NCBI RefSeq assembly: GCF_020037125.1
Contig: NZ_JAIQDG010000007.1
Location: 1-64,000 of the forward strand
Source of the DNA: Myxococcus sp. RHSTA-1-4
Lineage (GTDB): Bacteria > Myxococcota > Myxococcia > Myxococcales > Myxococcaceae
Direction: 5' to 3'
Length of the DNA stretch: 64,000 bases
Positions within the stretch are counted from its first letter, which is position 1. Each line of letters opens with the position of its first letter. A model generated the notes under the pieces. The model was not told where the DNA came from. It was given only the letters and a program-made list of their open reading frames with translations, and searched no databases. Shown piece by piece: positions 12,865 through 21,075 of this stretch. The translations under genes and the position numbers were made by a program.

Positions 12865-14181
12865 ATGCACGCAAGGCCGAGGGCCGCGACGTTCGCCGCG
12901 CCGATGGGGCTGATGAGTGCCCTGGCTTCGGAGCGGGGGCTGCGGGGGCTGGCGCTGACCGCGCTGCTCTGCCTGCCAGCCTCGGTGCTCGCTCGGGAGG
13001 GTGAGGCGACGGACATGGCTCGCTCCGAGGCGCAGGAGCCCTCCGTGGGTGCGCCCGGCGCGGGAGTGCCGGAGGTCACCACTCCGGCGGCTCACTCCGG
13101 GACGCAGGCTCAGCCGGGTGAATCATCACCCGCCGCCGATTCCAACGTGCCGGAGGCGGGCTCGGGGCCCACCGACGTCACGGGCGCTCGCGGCCTCATC
13201 TCCCTGCCCGCGGCGCTGGGCTCGGTGGAGGTGAGCGGCCGGATCTCCGTGCGCGAGGCGGTGGACGCGCCTCGCGGCGGAGCCTGGGAGGGTGGCCTCT
13301 CCATTCCCGCCGCGCGGCTGGAGCTGACCTACCGCCTCCAGAAGCGCCTGCGGGCGGTGGTGGAGCTGGATGTGCGGGGCGAGCTGAAGGACGCCTTCGT
13401 CTGGCTGAACCTGTCCCACGGCTTCGCGGTCCGGGCCGGTCAGTTCAAGATTCCCCTGTCGCTGGTGGAGCTGGAGTCCACGAGAAGGCTCCCGCTCGTG
13501 CGCCGCGGCCTCGTCCGTGACGTGCTGGACGACGCGCTGGGCATGAGTGGCCGCAGCCCCGGTGCGCAGGCGGAGTGGAAGTGTGGTGACTGCGGGCTCG
13601 CGCTGCTCGCGGGCGTCTACCAGTCGCGCGATGTCGATGATGACGTGGCGCTCGACAAGGGGCTCGGGCTCATGCCGGCGGTGCGCGCCACGTGGGACCT
13701 GGGCAGGCTGGAGGTGGGCGCGTCCGCGCTGTACCAGCCCACCGCGTCCTCCGTGGCGGGGAGCGGGAGTGGCTGGATGAGCGGGCTCGATGCGAGTCAC
13801 TCGCTGTCGCTCGGCGTGGGCGCGCTGCGCACCTGGGCGGAGGTGAGGGTGGGGCGCTCACCGCTGCTCACGGGCACGCAGGGCTCGCTGCTCACGGGGC
13901 GGCTGCTGACGGCGTTTCGCATCGGCGGCGTGGACACGGGCCGGGCCTATGTCGAGCCCTTCGTCATGGTCTCCGCGTTGGACCCGGATCTCCAGTCACC
14001 CGACGACTCCATCTGGGAGGGCACGGGTGGCTTCAACGTGGGCCTGTGGAAGCAGTGGCGCCTGCAGACGCAGTTCGAGGTGCGCCGCACGGGCGCGTCC
14101 TTCCCGCTCCTGCTCCGCTCGCTCGACGGGAGCCTCGTTTCGCGCAGGGCGTTGCTGGTCCAGATGGAGGTCGGCTTCTGA
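12865..14181 (+). CDS. outer-membrane porin, phosphate-selective (OprP/OprO) type
   Basis: This 438-residue protein has an N-terminal signal region (hydrophobic LRGLALTALLCLPASVLA, residues about 30-47) and then a 60-residue Pro/Ser/Ala-rich stretch. A beta-strand-rich barrel begins near residue 110. The segment FAVRAGQFKIPLSLVELES (about 190) is the hallmark of the Porin_O_P family, and the protein ends in Phe, as outer-membrane barrels do. GAGGGA precedes ATG 12865; an ATG at 12904 would shorten the n-region. Its stop overlaps the next ATG by one base (TGATG), so it is coupled to the kinase gene. Selectivity for phosphate is a family expectation, not shown. Confidence 0.75.
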   Translation: MHARPRAATFAAPMGLMSALASERGLRGLALTALLCLPASVLAREGEATDMARSEAQEPSVGAPGAGVPEVTTPAAHSGTQAQPGESSPAADSNVPEAGSGPTDVTGARGLISLPAALGSVEVSGRISVREAVDAPRGGAWEGGLSIPAARLELTYRLQKRLRAVVELDVRGELKDAFVWLNLSHGFAVRAGQFKIPLSLVELESTRRLPLVRRGLVRDVLDDALGMSGRSPGAQAEWKCGDCGLALLAGVYQSRDVDDDVALDKGLGLMPAVRATWDLGRLEVGASALYQPTASSVAGSGSGWMSGLDASHSLSLGVGALRTWAEVRVGRSPLLTGTQGSLLTGRLLTAFRIGGVDTGRAYVEPFVMVSALDPDLQSPDDSIWEGTGGFNVGLWKQWRLQTQFEVRRTGASFPLLLRSLDGSLVSRRALLVQMEVGF

Positions 14182-15863
14182 TGCTGGTGGTCTTCGAGGG
14201 AATCGATGGTTCGGGCAAGACGACGCTGTCCAATCGCGTGGCCCGCGAGCTGCGCCGAGCGGGCGTGCGGGTGCGTCATGTCCGCGAGGACGGCCAGCTC
14301 GCCTCGCCGGTGGCGGAGGGGCTGAGGCGCTTCACGCGGGATCCGCTCCACCTGGCGCTCACGCCCATGGCGGAGCTGCTGCTGTACACGGCGCGGGAGG
14401 CGCAGCTCCTGGAGGAGGTGACGCGCCCGGCGCTGGAGGCGTACGAGGTGGTCATCACCGACCGCTTCTTCTACACGGCGGAGGTGCTCGCGCGCTGGGG
14501 CCGGGGGCTGCCGGAGCGGGACGTGCGGCCGGTGCTGGAGGCCAGCACCCGGGGCCTGGTGCCGGACCGGTGCTTCCTCATCGACGTGGACCCGGCGATT
14601 GCCCGGGCCCGGCGCCGCATCTCCAAGCTGCTGGCCACGGACACGAAGTCACCGTCCCGGAAGGGGCTGGCCGGGGTGGGGCTCCAGGCCCGGCTGCGCG
14701 CCGGCTACCGTGCCCTCGCCTCCAGTGAGCCCGAGCGGTGGCGCATCATCGAGAACGCGGACGTGCCGCTCGACGTGCTCGTGGACCAGCTCGTCCAGGA
14801 GGTCCTGCGTCTTCACCGGGGCGAGGCCGCGTCCGCCGCTTCGTCACCGCCGCCTCCGGTGGCACCCATCCGCTCGCTGGCGGAGGCGCGCGAGCGCTTC
14901 CTGCATCGGGTCGACCGATGGATGAACGAGGAGCCGGGGCTCGCGGCCTGGTTCCTCGCCGGCATGGAGGGCCCGGACATCACCGAGCGCCGCCTGCGCC
15001 TGGCCGCGGCCTGTCCGGAGCTGGTGGCCCATGGGCTGGCGGGCCTGTCGGACCCGGCGTCGTGGGAGCTGCGGAGACAGTTGGAGGAGATCGCGCCCGC
15101 GCAGGTGCTGGCCTCTCTGGTGGAGTCGGCGGCGGACGCGCCGGAGGCGTGGGCGCTGCGGGAGCGCTGGGCGGCGCGGGCTCCGGCGGAGGTCGCGGCC
15201 TCGCTGGATGGGCTCGACTCGGAGCGGGCCCTGGCGCTGCGGGAGCACCTGTACTTCTCCGCTCCGGAAGCGGTGGTCACCTCGCTGGCGGAGCTCGGTG
15301 GGGAGCGGGCGTGGGCGCTGCGGGGGCGATGGTTGTCGGACATGGGCGGGGAGGAGGCGCTCGGCCGGGAGCGGACCTCGCGGACCGCGTGCCGCGCCAT
15401 CACCGGTGTGGGCGACGCGCGGGCCTGGGCCTGGCGCGAGCGCGCGTGGGAGGCGGCGCCGGATGCCGTTCTGCGCTCCCTGAAGCGGCTGGACGACGAG
15501 CGGTCCTGGGCCCTGCGGGAGCAGCACGCGCCGCGTGCGCCCAAGGTGGTGCTCGGGTCGCTGGTGGGCCTGGACGGCCCCCGGGCCTGGCTGTTGCGTG
15601 AGGCGTACGGCGTCCAGTGCGAGGAGGTGCTGGACTCGCTCGCGGGGATGGAAGGGGCCGCGGCGTGGAAGCTGCGGGTGGCGCTGGCCGACACGTGGCC
15701 CGCGGCGACGGTGAAGAGCCTGGGGCCGCTGGCGGCGACGGGCCGGGGACGGATGCTCGTCGAGAGCCTGCTGAGGTCGCATCCCCAGGACTTCGCGCTC
15801 CTGCGCCAGGCGGCGCGGGTGGCGGTGGCCGGTGGGTGGGAGGTGCGTGATGCCTCCGCCTAG
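14181..15863 (+). CDS. thymidylate-kinase-like P-loop kinase fused to an AWxLR repeat domain
   Basis: This is a 560-residue protein. Residues 1-212 are a dTMP-kinase-type P-loop domain with Walker A FEGIDGSGKTT (5-15), the TDRFFYTAEV motif (93-102) and a LID-like Arg-rich segment (142-160). A Pro/Ala linker (214-230) follows. Residues about 285-540 then contain eight degenerate copies of a 26-30 residue unit (one spacing of 38), each with [AS]WxLR and then AP..VxxSL; the cores start at 294, 323, 350, 377, 415, 442, 469 and 495. Normal Tmk is about 210 residues, so this is unlikely to be the housekeeping enzyme. The start is the ATG overlapping the porin stop. The repeat may form a helical scaffold. 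Substrate unknown. Confidence 0.85.
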   Translation: MLVVFEGIDGSGKTTLSNRVARELRRAGVRVRHVREDGQLASPVAEGLRRFTRDPLHLALTPMAELLLYTAREAQLLEEVTRPALEAYEVVITDRFFYTAEVLARWGRGLPERDVRPVLEASTRGLVPDRCFLIDVDPAIARARRRISKLLATDTKSPSRKGLAGVGLQARLRAGYRALASSEPERWRIIENADVPLDVLVDQLVQEVLRLHRGEAASAASSPPPPVAPIRSLAEARERFLHRVDRWMNEEPGLAAWFLAGMEGPDITERRLRLAAACPELVAHGLAGLSDPASWELRRQLEEIAPAQVLASLVESAADAPEAWALRERWAARAPAEVAASLDGLDSERALALREHLYFSAPEAVVTSLAELGGERAWALRGRWLSDMGGEEALGRERTSRTACRAITGVGDARAWAWRERAWEAAPDAVLRSLKRLDDERSWALREQHAPRAPKVVLGSLVGLDGPRAWLLREAYGVQCEEVLDSLAGMEGAAAWKLRVALADTWPAATVKSLGPLAATGRGRMLVESLLRSHPQDFALLRQAARVAVAGGWEVRDASA

Positions 15864-16518
15864 TGTGCTTCAGGAGGTGGGCACGGCGGCGCCCCAGGCC
15901 CTGGTGCTGGTGGACATCCTTCAGCGCTTCGTCGCGGCCCTGGTGCTGGGCGCGCTGCTCGCGTACCGGCCCTGGCGGCGGTGGATGCCTCGGACTCCCG
16001 TGCTGGCGCAGGAGACGGTGCACACGCAGTTGCTCATCGCCATCGCGGGCGCGGTGATGACAACGGTCATCGGGGACAGCATGTCGCGCGCCTTCGGGCT
16101 GGTGGGGCTCGGTGGATTCATCCGCTTCCGCTCGGGCATCAAGGACCCTCGGGACGCGGCGGTCATGTTCGTGATGATTGGCGTGGGGATGGCGTGCGGG
16201 CTGGGGGCGTATTCGATGGCGCTGAGCGCGACGCTGTTCTTCGCGGCGGTGCTGCTGGTCCTGGACTCGACCTCGCGGCCCCACTCGCAGCGGGTGCGGC
16301 TGTCGCTGGCGCTGGAGGACGTGGGGCAGGCTCTGCCGCCGCTGAGGACACTCCACCCGGATGCGCGTGTCGTTACGTTGGAGCAGGCGCCCCTGGAGGC
16401 GGGAGGCACCGCCGTCGTCGAGCTGGCCGTGCCCGCCGCGATGGACGGCCTGGAGCTCATCCAGGGATTGCGAGGCGCCCTTCCGGGCGTGCGGAGCGCG
16501 TCCATCGACCCGGGGTAG
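15850..16518 (+). CDS. DUF4956 membrane protein
   Basis: This 222-residue protein has four or so hydrophobic segments in residues 17-145 and a soluble C-terminal domain of about 80 residues. The core ....GDSMSRAFGLVGLGGFIRFR followed by IKDPRDAA and GVGMACGLGAYSMA is characteristic of DUF4956. That family is often found beside VTC-type polyphosphate polymerases. None is in this window. GGGAGG lies upstream of ATG 15850, and the gene overlaps the kinase-repeat gene by 14 bp, so translation is probably coupled. The function is unknown; a role in membrane transport or assembly with its two upstream neighbours is inference. Confidence 0.85.
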   Translation: MPPPSVLQEVGTAAPQALVLVDILQRFVAALVLGALLAYRPWRRWMPRTPVLAQETVHTQLLIAIAGAVMTTVIGDSMSRAFGLVGLGGFIRFRSGIKDPRDAAVMFVMIGVGMACGLGAYSMALSATLFFAAVLLVLDSTSRPHSQRVRLSLALEDVGQALPPLRTLHPDARVVTLEQAPLEAGGTAVVELAVPAAMDGLELIQGLRGALPGVRSASIDPG

Positions 16519-16578
16519 GGGCGCTTGATGGCCTGTCCGGTGAATCTCGCGCCGCCCTTCCTGGCTCTCAATGTAGAG

Positions 16579-16620
16579 AGGGCCGCGTCGGCATGCGGCC
16601 CTCCGGGCATGCCGCCCGGA
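16579..16620 (+). promoter_or_regulatory. two back-to-back hairpins ahead of the DUF2202 gene
   Basis: AGGGCCGC (16579-16586) pairs perfectly with GCGGCCCT (16595-16602), and TCCGGGC (16602-16608) pairs perfectly with GCCCGGA (16614-16620). The two stems abut and end 20 bases before ATG 16641, just ahead of the GGAGG site. They could end transcription from the upstream trio or act as a 5'-leader structure for the downstream gene. There is no T-run. Confidence 0.4.
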
Positions 16621-16640
16621 GTCACGCCAAGGAGGGCGCG

Positions 16641-17270
16641 ATGCGCTACAGGACGCTGGGAGGACTGATGCTCGGGGCGCTGATGGCAGGCTGCGGAGCG
16701 TCCGGGCGGGCAGAGGCCGGGCCGCCCGCCGGGAATGACCAGACGGTGCAGGCGCAGCCCGACGCGGGAGCGCTCACCCAGGATGAGCGCCAGGGACTCT
16801 TGTATATCCGCGAAGAGGAGAAGCTCGCGCGGGATGTCTACACCACACTCCTCGAGAGATGGGGGCACCGGACGTTCGCGAACATTCGCGAGAGCGAGCA
16901 GACCCACATGGACGCGGTGAAGAGTCTCCTCGACGCCTACGGGCTCCCGGACCCCGTCGAGGGCAGGGGCCATGGTGAGTTCAGCGACCCGTCCCTGCAG
17001 AAGCTCTACGACGAGCTCATCGCTCGGGGCACAACCTCCTTGCAGGCGGCCCTGGAGGTCGGTGCGGGAATCGAGGAGCTCGACATCGTCGACCTGCGGG
17101 CGCGGATGGCGCAGACCCCGCGCGGTGACATCCAACGCGTCTACGGGAACCTGATGGCCGCGTCCGGCAATCACCTGCGCGCCTTCACGCGGGCGCTGGG
17201 CCGGCAGGGGGTGGTCTACCAGCCCGTGTATCTGTCTCCGGAAGAGTACGCCGCCATCGTGGGCATGTAG
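16641..17270 (+). CDS. DUF2202 ferritin-like lipoprotein
   Basis: This 209-residue protein has a lipoprotein signal ending in LMAGC (Cys18). After a 25-residue linker comes a helical domain with REEEKLARDVY (about residue 57) and ESEQTHMDAV (about 89), spaced like the metal-binding ExxH helices of the ferritin-like DUF2202 family. It is probably anchored to a membrane facing the periplasm. GGAGG is 7 bases ahead of ATG 16641. Two hairpins precede it (16579-16620), so it may be transcribed or regulated apart from the DUF4956 gene. The metal and substrate are unknown. Confidence 0.85.
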   Translation: MRYRTLGGLMLGALMAGCGASGRAEAGPPAGNDQTVQAQPDAGALTQDERQGLLYIREEEKLARDVYTTLLERWGHRTFANIRESEQTHMDAVKSLLDAYGLPDPVEGRGHGEFSDPSLQKLYDELIARGTTSLQAALEVGAGIEELDIVDLRARMAQTPRGDIQRVYGNLMAASGNHLRAFTRALGRQGVVYQPVYLSPEEYAAIVGM

Positions 17271-17285
17271 GCGCGGAGTGGCTCT

Positions 17286-20045
17286 TCAGCCAACGAGTGA
17301 GGGCCAGTTGCGGCTGACCCAGGCGCGTTGCTCGGCCTCGGTCCGCCAGCGGCTGTCCTCGCGGTCGATTCTGCGCGAGGTTGCAAGCAGTGGCTCCAAC
17401 GCCGAGAGCATGCGCTCAGCGAACGGGGCATCGTGCACGACGAGCAGCGCCTCGCTCTCCCAGTAGGCCGCGGTGACGTCCAGGTTGGCGCTGCCCACGG
17501 CGACCGCGGCGGTGTCGCAGACCAGGAGCTTGGCGTGCACGTGCGGGAAGACGCGCTCCAGCTCGGGCTCCCACGCGGGTGCGGGCGGCATGGCGAACTC
17601 ATAGGCCACGCCGCCCGCGTCGATGACCGCGTCGAGACGGCTTCGGACGTACCGGTCCGCCACCTCGCGGAAGGTTCCGCCCGTGAAGTGGCCCTGCTGG
17701 CCGTAGCCGTAGTGCGGCCGGACGCTGCCAAAGAGGACCTCGACGCGCACGCCACGCCGGAGCGCGGCGACCAGCGCGTTCTGCAATTCGAGGAGCAGCG
17801 GGAAGGTGTTCACGAGGACCAGCCGCGACCGTGCATGGCGGATGAGCGCCAGTTGCGTGTCCAGGGTGTGCGTGTCCGTGAGCCCTTCGTGCAGGACGAG
17901 CCGCGCCGACATCGCACCGGCCGGGGCGGCGAGCGGCACCGCATACGGTGCTCCGCCCGCCCGGGTCCACTCGTCCAGGAACGAACGCTCCAGGTCCGAG
18001 ACCAGGGGACCGGAGAGCCGTGCGCCACAGTCCAGCCAGGGCACGTCGCGGTAGTTCGAGGTCCGCTGGAGGGCCACCTCGTTGAAGCCCGTGTAGTAGG
18101 GCGCGCCCATGTTGCGCCCGGTGATGAAGGCCTGCTCCGTGTCGACCAGGAGCATCTTCCGGTGATTGCGCTGCTTCAGCTCGGCGAGGCTCGGCAGCCC
18201 GGACAGGGGCGCGATGGCCCGCACCTCGATGTTGGTCGTCTTGGAGAGGCCGACGAGGACCGGGTTCATCACGCCGAAGGTGTCGTGCCCGCTGTAGAGC
18301 GCATCCGCGAGCAGCCGCACGCGTACGCCCCGGGCCGCCGCGCGCTTGAGTGCGTCCGCGAAGCGCGCCGTGACGGCATCGTCCTCGACGATGTAACACT
18401 GCCAATGAACGGTGCTCCGGGCGGCGTCGATGGCGGCAATCGCCGTTCCTCGCGCGGAGGCATTGTCGAGCTCGAAGTCGATGGCATGGCCACCGACGCT
18501 CTGGCTGCCCCCGGCGAGTGACAGCTCACGGGAGAACGTGTCGGGCACGTCCGGCAGCCGCAGGGGCGCTGGAGCGTCTCCTTCGGGCAGGAGCAGCAGC
18601 TCGCTCTGGGTGAGCGTGCGGATGAAGGGGTGGACCGGCTTGTGCTCGTCGCGGGTGATGACCGCGGAGATGGCGGCGCCAGCCATGGCGAGGCGCACGG
18701 CCACGCGCAGCAGCCGCTGGGCATCGACCTGGCGTGGGACGTCATCAGCGCGCGCATCGTCGAGCCAGGCACTGGCGTCGATGAGGAGCGGCGGCGCGAG
18801 GCCCGGTGACAGCGTGCGCAGGCGCTCCCGATATGTGTCGAGCGGCTCGCTGTCCCGCAGGCGCACGAAGACGGGGTGACACGTGCCGCTCATGGCCGCG
18901 AGGGTGCCCTGGAGTGGCGCCTGGGCGAGGCGGCTGTCGATGAGCAGCAGCGGCCGCTCGGGAGCGAGCAGGTGGCAGGGGACGAGCTCTCGCGTGGTGG
19001 AGTCGCAGGCAAAGGCCAGGGCAGGAGTGTGCCCGCTCCGGACGTGGGTGAACCAGGACGCCGGCAGGGTGACGGTGCCGCCCTGGTGCTGGGCGCCTCC
19101 CAGGGGCGCGCCGCCTTCGAAGATGGTGAGGACGCCCGGCTCCGGGACGGAGACGCTCGACAGGAGCCCGACGCGCTCGACCGCGAACCGGGGCTCCAGC
19201 CCGGGCAGGAGCAGCGAGTCCGAGATGGCGTACCGCTCCTCGAACAGCGGAGGCGAGGGGAGCGTGCGCGGCAGCAACAGCGTGGGAACGTGGGCGTCCT
19301 GCAAGGCCCTGGCGCCGAAGAGCCCGAGCATCAGCGCATGCACGTCATCGACCGCGTCGGCGGGGGCGAGCAGGAGGTCCGCCCCACAGCGCAGCGCGGC
19401 CGTCTCGAAGACCTCCGCCCGGTCTCGGATTCCCTGCGCCAGTGCCTCCATGCGCAGCGTCTCGGAGACGCCCAGCGCCCGCGAGAGGGTGTGGAGCTGG
19501 CCGGCCCGGTGCGGGGCCTCGTTGGAGGTGAGTGCGATGAGCTCGGAGGGTGGGAGGCCCCGCTTCGCGACGAAGTCCGCCACCGAGCCCAGGCCCCTGC
19601 CATCGGGAGCCACCGCGATGGCGATTCGGGACGTGGGGGAGGGTGCCGTCGGACAGTGGGAGCCGACGGAGAGCACGTGAAGCCGCTCACGGATGGCAAG
19701 CGACAGGACGACCCTCACGCGCGCATGGGGCGACGTGCCGAGCAGGGGACCGATGACCACGAGCTGGGAGTTGTGCTGCCGGGCCGTGGTGGTGACCGCG
19801 TCGACATCGAGATGGTCCTCGAGTTGATGTCCGACGCCGCTTGCCACGTGCCAGCCCCGCGCGGCCTCCCAGAGCCGGTCGAGGGCGTTGAGGCTGGGCG
19901 GCCGTGGGGACTCCAAATCCCTTCGCTCGGGTGACAGGCCGTACAGGTGCACGCTGTCGGGAGCGGGCGCGAGACGCCGCGCGGCGGTGAGCACCTGCTC
20001 CGGGTCCGCACTTGCATCGAAGAGGATGAGCAGGCGTCGGAACAT
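17286..20045 (-). CDS. tandem UspA domains fused to a phospholipase D / cardiolipin-synthase-like module
   Basis: This is a 919-residue protein. Residues 1-130 and about 139-260 look like two universal-stress-protein domains (RLLILFDAS start; LVVIGPLLG and LLLAPAD strands). Residues 270-520 are a middle region I do not recognise. Residues about 520-890 form a two-HKD phospholipase D module: HRKMLLVD (His628, Lys630, Asp635) with GRNMG after it, and HAKLLVCD (His837, Lys839, Asp844) with GSANLD after it. Both catalytic motifs are intact. There is no signal peptide. The gene starts 19 bp after the MCE gene on the same strand, so it is likely the last gene of the lipid-transport operon. Cardiolipin synthesis, lipid head-group exchange or nuclease activity are all possible. 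Confidence 0.85.
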   Translation of the reverse strand: MFRRLLILFDASADPEQVLTAARRLAPAPDSVHLYGLSPERRDLESPRPPSLNALDRLWEAARGWHVASGVGHQLEDHLDVDAVTTTARQHNSQLVVIGPLLGTSPHARVRVVLSLAIRERLHVLSVGSHCPTAPSPTSRIAIAVAPDGRGLGSVADFVAKRGLPPSELIALTSNEAPHRAGQLHTLSRALGVSETLRMEALAQGIRDRAEVFETAALRCGADLLLAPADAVDDVHALMLGLFGARALQDAHVPTLLLPRTLPSPPLFEERYAISDSLLLPGLEPRFAVERVGLLSSVSVPEPGVLTIFEGGAPLGGAQHQGGTVTLPASWFTHVRSGHTPALAFACDSTTRELVPCHLLAPERPLLLIDSRLAQAPLQGTLAAMSGTCHPVFVRLRDSEPLDTYRERLRTLSPGLAPPLLIDASAWLDDARADDVPRQVDAQRLLRVAVRLAMAGAAISAVITRDEHKPVHPFIRTLTQSELLLLPEGDAPAPLRLPDVPDTFSRELSLAGGSQSVGGHAIDFELDNASARGTAIAAIDAARSTVHWQCYIVEDDAVTARFADALKRAAARGVRVRLLADALYSGHDTFGVMNPVLVGLSKTTNIEVRAIAPLSGLPSLAELKQRNHRKMLLVDTEQAFITGRNMGAPYYTGFNEVALQRTSNYRDVPWLDCGARLSGPLVSDLERSFLDEWTRAGGAPYAVPLAAPAGAMSARLVLHEGLTDTHTLDTQLALIRHARSRLVLVNTFPLLLELQNALVAALRRGVRVEVLFGSVRPHYGYGQQGHFTGGTFREVADRYVRSRLDAVIDAGGVAYEFAMPPAPAWEPELERVFPHVHAKLLVCDTAAVAVGSANLDVTAAYWESEALLVVHDAPFAERMLSALEPLLATSRRIDREDSRWRTEAEQRAWVSRNWPSLVG

Positions 20046-20064
20046 GGCGGTCTCCGTTGGGCCC

Positions 20065-21075
20065 TCAATCCTTCCAGAGAATCTTCCACGGATGCTTGCG
20101 CAGGTCCGTCACCAGCGTGCGCAGCTCATTGTACAGCGTGGGGTCCTGAAGTACCGCCCCGGCCGTTCCCTCACCGCCTTCAATCTTCGCCAGCACCCGG
20201 TCCGCCCGGGCGGCAATCCCCTCCAGCTGTCCCGCCGCGTTCGTGAGGCGCTCCAGCGCCACCTTCACCCGCTGCCCGTCCTCCGGCCCCAGCGTCCCCG
20301 TCACCGCGGCCAGTCCGTCCAGCGTCGTCCCCGCGGACTTCGTCAGCCCCGGCAGCTCGCTCCGCATGACCGCCGCCGTGGCCGCCGCGTCATCCAGCAG
20401 CTTCGCCCCCTTGCCTCCAGGCTGGAACGACTCACGCGCGAAGGCCGCCAGTTGCCGCAGGTCCTTCGAGGCCGCCGCCAGCTCCGAGGCCAGCACCTTC
20501 ACGTCACCCTCGTTCTCCGTCAGCATCCGGTCCAGCGTCTTCGTCAGCCGCGACACGTTCGCCGCCAGCTCCGTCACCGCTTCCGGGTCCTTCTCCAGCA
20601 TCGCGGACAGCATCTCCACGAAGCGCGAGAGCTGCTCCGCCAGCAGGTCCAGCCTCGGCGCATCCGTTCCGCGCACCGCTTCGCCCGCACCCAGCGGCTT
20701 CGGCGCGGAGCCCGGGTTCAGCTCCAGGTACGGCTCTCCCAGGAGCCCCACCGTGGCCACCGTCACCCGCGCATCCGTCCGCAGTGCGCCCAGTGCCTCC
20801 GGCGTCACCGCCAGGTCCATGCGCACCGGCATCGCGCGGCCCTGTTCATCCCTCCGCTCCGGCATCAGCCGTATCGCCTGCACGCGCCCCACCTGCACGC
20901 CGCCCAGCTTCACCGGCGCACCCTCCACCACGTTGCCCGTGTGGCCGAAGTCCACCGCCAGCCCCGCGGCCGAGCCCAGGGTCAGCTCCCCCATCAGCCA
21001 CAGCAGCGCCAGCACGCCCACCACCGCCGCCAGCACCAGGGCGCCCACCTTCAGCTCCAACCGTCGCTCATCCAT
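20065..21075 (-). CDS. MCE-family (MlaD-like) lipid-transport substrate-binding protein
   Basis: This 336-residue protein has one N-terminal membrane anchor (KVGALVLAAVVGVLALLWLMG, within residues 7-28). An MCE domain follows (about 35-120), with VVEGAPVKLGGVQVGRV typical of MlaD. The rest is a long helical, partly coiled-coil region of about 190 residues, longer than E. coli MlaD and more like the needle-type MCE proteins. ATG 21075 is preferred over GTG 21084 because GGAGGG lies 8 bases before the ATG. It overlaps the ATPase stop by 8 bp. It probably forms a hexamer that carries phospholipid between inner and outer membranes. Confidence 0.9.
   Translation of the reverse strand: MDERRLELKVGALVLAAVVGVLALLWLMGELTLGSAAGLAVDFGHTGNVVEGAPVKLGGVQVGRVQAIRLMPERRDEQGRAMPVRMDLAVTPEALGALRTDARVTVATVGLLGEPYLELNPGSAPKPLGAGEAVRGTDAPRLDLLAEQLSRFVEMLSAMLEKDPEAVTELAANVSRLTKTLDRMLTENEGDVKVLASELAAASKDLRQLAAFARESFQPGGKGAKLLDDAAATAAVMRSELPGLTKSAGTTLDGLAAVTGTLGPEDGQRVKVALERLTNAAGQLEGIAARADRVLAKIEGGEGTAGAVLQDPTLYNELRTLVTDLRKHPWKILWKD

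Noticed and set aside
14181-15863. Housekeeping thymidylate kinase (tmk)
   Set aside because: The kinase domain fits, but the 350-residue repeat extension and the porin/DUF4956 context argue against the plain housekeeping gene; no gene symbol was given.
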